From an uncultured Actinomycetes bacterium (GTDB lineage Bacteria; Actinomycetota; Actinomycetes; Nanopelagicales; Nanopelagicaceae), in NCBI GenBank assembly GCA_903844585.1, contig CAIMUD010000140.1:1-7812 (forward strand): a stretch of 7,812 nt of DNA, written 5' to 3'. Positions 6,788-7,812 of this stretch are shown one piece after another; position 1 is the stretch's first letter; every line of letters starts with the position of its first letter. The notes under the pieces are model-generated. The model saw only the letters and a list, made by a program, of their open reading frames with translations. It was not told where the DNA came from and ran no database searches. The translations under genes and the position numbers were made by a program.

Positions 6788-7738
6788 ATGGGGAAGAAAG
6801 TCACCGTTGTTGGCGCAGGATTCTACGGATCAACAACTGCACTTCGTTTAGCTGAATACAACGTATTCGATACCGTCGTCCTTACAGATATTCTCGAAGG
6901 TAAGCCAGAAGGTTTGGCACTTGATATCAACCAATCTCGTTCAATCGAAGGATTTGAAACAAAAATTATTGGCGCAACAACCGGTGCTGATGGAAGTGGT
7001 TATGAAGCCACGGCAAATTCGGATGTTGTAATTATTACTGCAGGACTCCCACGTAAACCAGGTATGAGTCGTATGGACCTAATTGGCGTTAACGCTGGAA
7101 TCGTTCGAGGCGTCGCCGAAAACATCGCTAAGCACTCACCGAAAGCGGTAATTATTGTGGTCTCGAATCCACTTGATGAAATGACTGCGCTTACACAGAT
7201 TGCTACAAAATTTCCAAAGAATCGCGTAATGGGTCAAGCTGGAATGTTAGACACAGCTCGCTTCACAAACTTTGTTGCAGAAAAACTTGGAGTCAAAGTT
7301 TCATCGGTAAAGACGCTCACACTCGGATCACATGGCGACACTATGGTGCCAGTGCCAAGTCGATGCACAGTCGATGGCGTTGCACTTTCAGAGAAGCTTT
7401 CACAAGCAGAAATTGATGATTTAGTTGATCGGACTCGCAATGGTGGCGCTGAGGTTGTTGCGCTCCTTAAGACTGGTTCTGCCTACTACGCACCATCTGC
7501 GGCAGCAGCGCGTATGGCCAAAGCAGTGATCGAAGATTCAGGTGACGTTATGCCTGTCTGCGCTTGGGTTGATGGTGAATATGGAATTACAGGCGTTTAC
7601 CTTGGAGTCGAAGCGCAGATTGGTCGCGCTGGGATCGTCAAAGTTGTTGAAACAAAACTTACCGATTCTGAACTTGCAGGTCTTAAGCAAGCAGCAGAAG
7701 CTGTACGTGCAAAACAAGCAGATGTACAAACACTTTAA
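6788..7738 (+). CDS. mdh: NAD-dependent malate dehydrogenase, LDH-like (type 3)
   Basis: Mdh interconverts malate and oxaloacetate with NAD(H) in the TCA cycle. The 316-residue product has the usual length. The Rossmann loop is VVGAGFYGS (residues 7-15), and Asp34 at the end of the second strand (VVLTDI) favours NAD over NADP. AGLPRKPGMSR (85-95) holds Arg89, at the position where lactate dehydrogenases have Gln, which points to malate/oxaloacetate, and Arg95. SNPLDEMT (126-133), GQAGMLDTARF (149-159) with Asp155 and Arg158, and the catalytic His182 in LGSHGD complete the active site. This layout is the LDH-like, homotetrameric MDH family, not the MDH family of Streptomyces with GAAGQIGYAL near its N-terminus. 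The Phe-Tyr in GAGFYG replaces the common Asn-Val or Phe-Val. The start at ATG 6788 is chosen from AAGGA spacing; GTG 6785 is possible. icd follows 12 bases later, so the pair is probably cotranscribed. Confidence 0.95.
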   Translation: MGKKVTVVGAGFYGSTTALRLAEYNVFDTVVLTDILEGKPEGLALDINQSRSIEGFETKIIGATTGADGSGYEATANSDVVIITAGLPRKPGMSRMDLIGVNAGIVRGVAENIAKHSPKAVIIVVSNPLDEMTALTQIATKFPKNRVMGQAGMLDTARFTNFVAEKLGVKVSSVKTLTLGSHGDTMVPVPSRCTVDGVALSEKLSQAEIDDLVDRTRNGGAEVVALLKTGSAYYAPSAAAARMAKAVIEDSGDVMPVCAWVDGEYGITGVYLGVEAQIGRAGIVKVVETKLTDSELAGLKQAAEAVRAKQADVQTL

Positions 7739-7741
7739 GTT

Positions 7742-7746
7742 GGAGG
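7742..7746 (+). promoter_or_regulatory. Strong ribosome binding site of icd
   Basis: GGAGG lies 4 bases before the ATG at 7751 and is the best Shine-Dalgarno match in the window. It indicates efficient independent initiation on an mdh-icd transcript. Confidence 0.8.
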
Positions 7747-7750
7747 AAAC

Positions 7751-7812
7751 ATGTCGAAGCTCAAAGTAGTAGGAACAGTCGTCGAACTAGACGGCGACGA
7801 GATGACTCGCAT
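7751..7812 (+). CDS. icd: NADP-dependent isocitrate dehydrogenase, N-terminal fragment
   Basis: Only the first 20 residues are in the window: MSKLKVVGTVVELDGDEMTR. The VVELDGDEMTR segment is the N-terminal hallmark of the homodimeric, eukaryote-like NADP-dependent isocitrate dehydrogenases (the type of M. tuberculosis Icd1), different from the large monomeric enzyme found in Streptomyces and Corynebacterium. The enzyme turns isocitrate into 2-oxoglutarate and CO2 and provides NADPH. The gene starts 12 bases after mdh behind a GGAGG site, which pairs two TCA-cycle dehydrogenases in one unit. The rest, including the active site, lies outside the window, so the assignment rests on this short but distinctive start and on context. 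Confidence 0.88.
   Translation, partial: MSKLKVVGTVVELDGDEMTR

Noticed and set aside
1..7812. CRISPR, mobile element, phage, toxin-antitoxin or other novel defence system
   Set aside because: Every stretch is accounted for by conserved housekeeping genes with gaps of at most 60 bases; no direct-repeat array, transposase, integrase or tRNA was seen.

Overview
The window is a dense piece of ordinary bacterial chromosome with every gene on the + strand. It carries, in order: the 3' end of pcrA (UvrD-family helicase), sucC, sucD, a DUF6350/PerM-like membrane protein, purN, purH, folD, a small DUF3017 membrane protein, mdh, and the first 62 bases of icd. The neighbourhood sucCD - PerM-like - purN - purH and the triplet folD - DUF3017 - mdh are actinobacterial signatures; Mycobacterium tuberculosis has sucC, sucD, perM, purN and purH in nearly the same arrangement. 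GC content looks moderate (mid-40s percent by eye), gaps are tiny and several genes overlap. Together these suggest a streamlined, low-GC actinobacterium such as the freshwater acI lineage (Nanopelagicales). The lineage call is inference from gene content and style, not from a marker search.

Layout: pcrA ends at 361 and a 60-base gap leads to the GTG start of sucC. sucC and sucD overlap by one base, the PerM-like gene follows 5 bases later, purN starts on the base after its stop codon, and purH overlaps purN by 8 bases. This block is therefore tightly packed from 422 to 5664. A 21-base gap with a perfect inverted repeat and a good -10 hexamer precedes folD, which looks leaderless. The DUF3017 gene overlaps the end of folD. 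A 44-base gap with a perfect 18-base palindrome separates it from mdh, and icd follows 12 bases after mdh with a strong Shine-Dalgarno sequence. There is no gene-free stretch longer than 60 bases.

Functionally the window joins two themes. SucCD, Mdh and Icd are TCA-cycle enzymes. PurN and PurH both consume 10-formyl-tetrahydrofolate in purine synthesis, and FolD produces that cofactor. The two membrane proteins are conserved passengers of poorly known role. No RNA gene, CRISPR array, mobile element, integrase, phage gene or defence gene was seen, and nothing resembles a new multi-gene system. The most interesting items are the two short palindromes at the folD and mdh starts, the in-frame abutment of the PerM-like gene and purN, and the LDH-like type of Mdh occupying a position where high-GC actinobacteria carry a different Mdh family.
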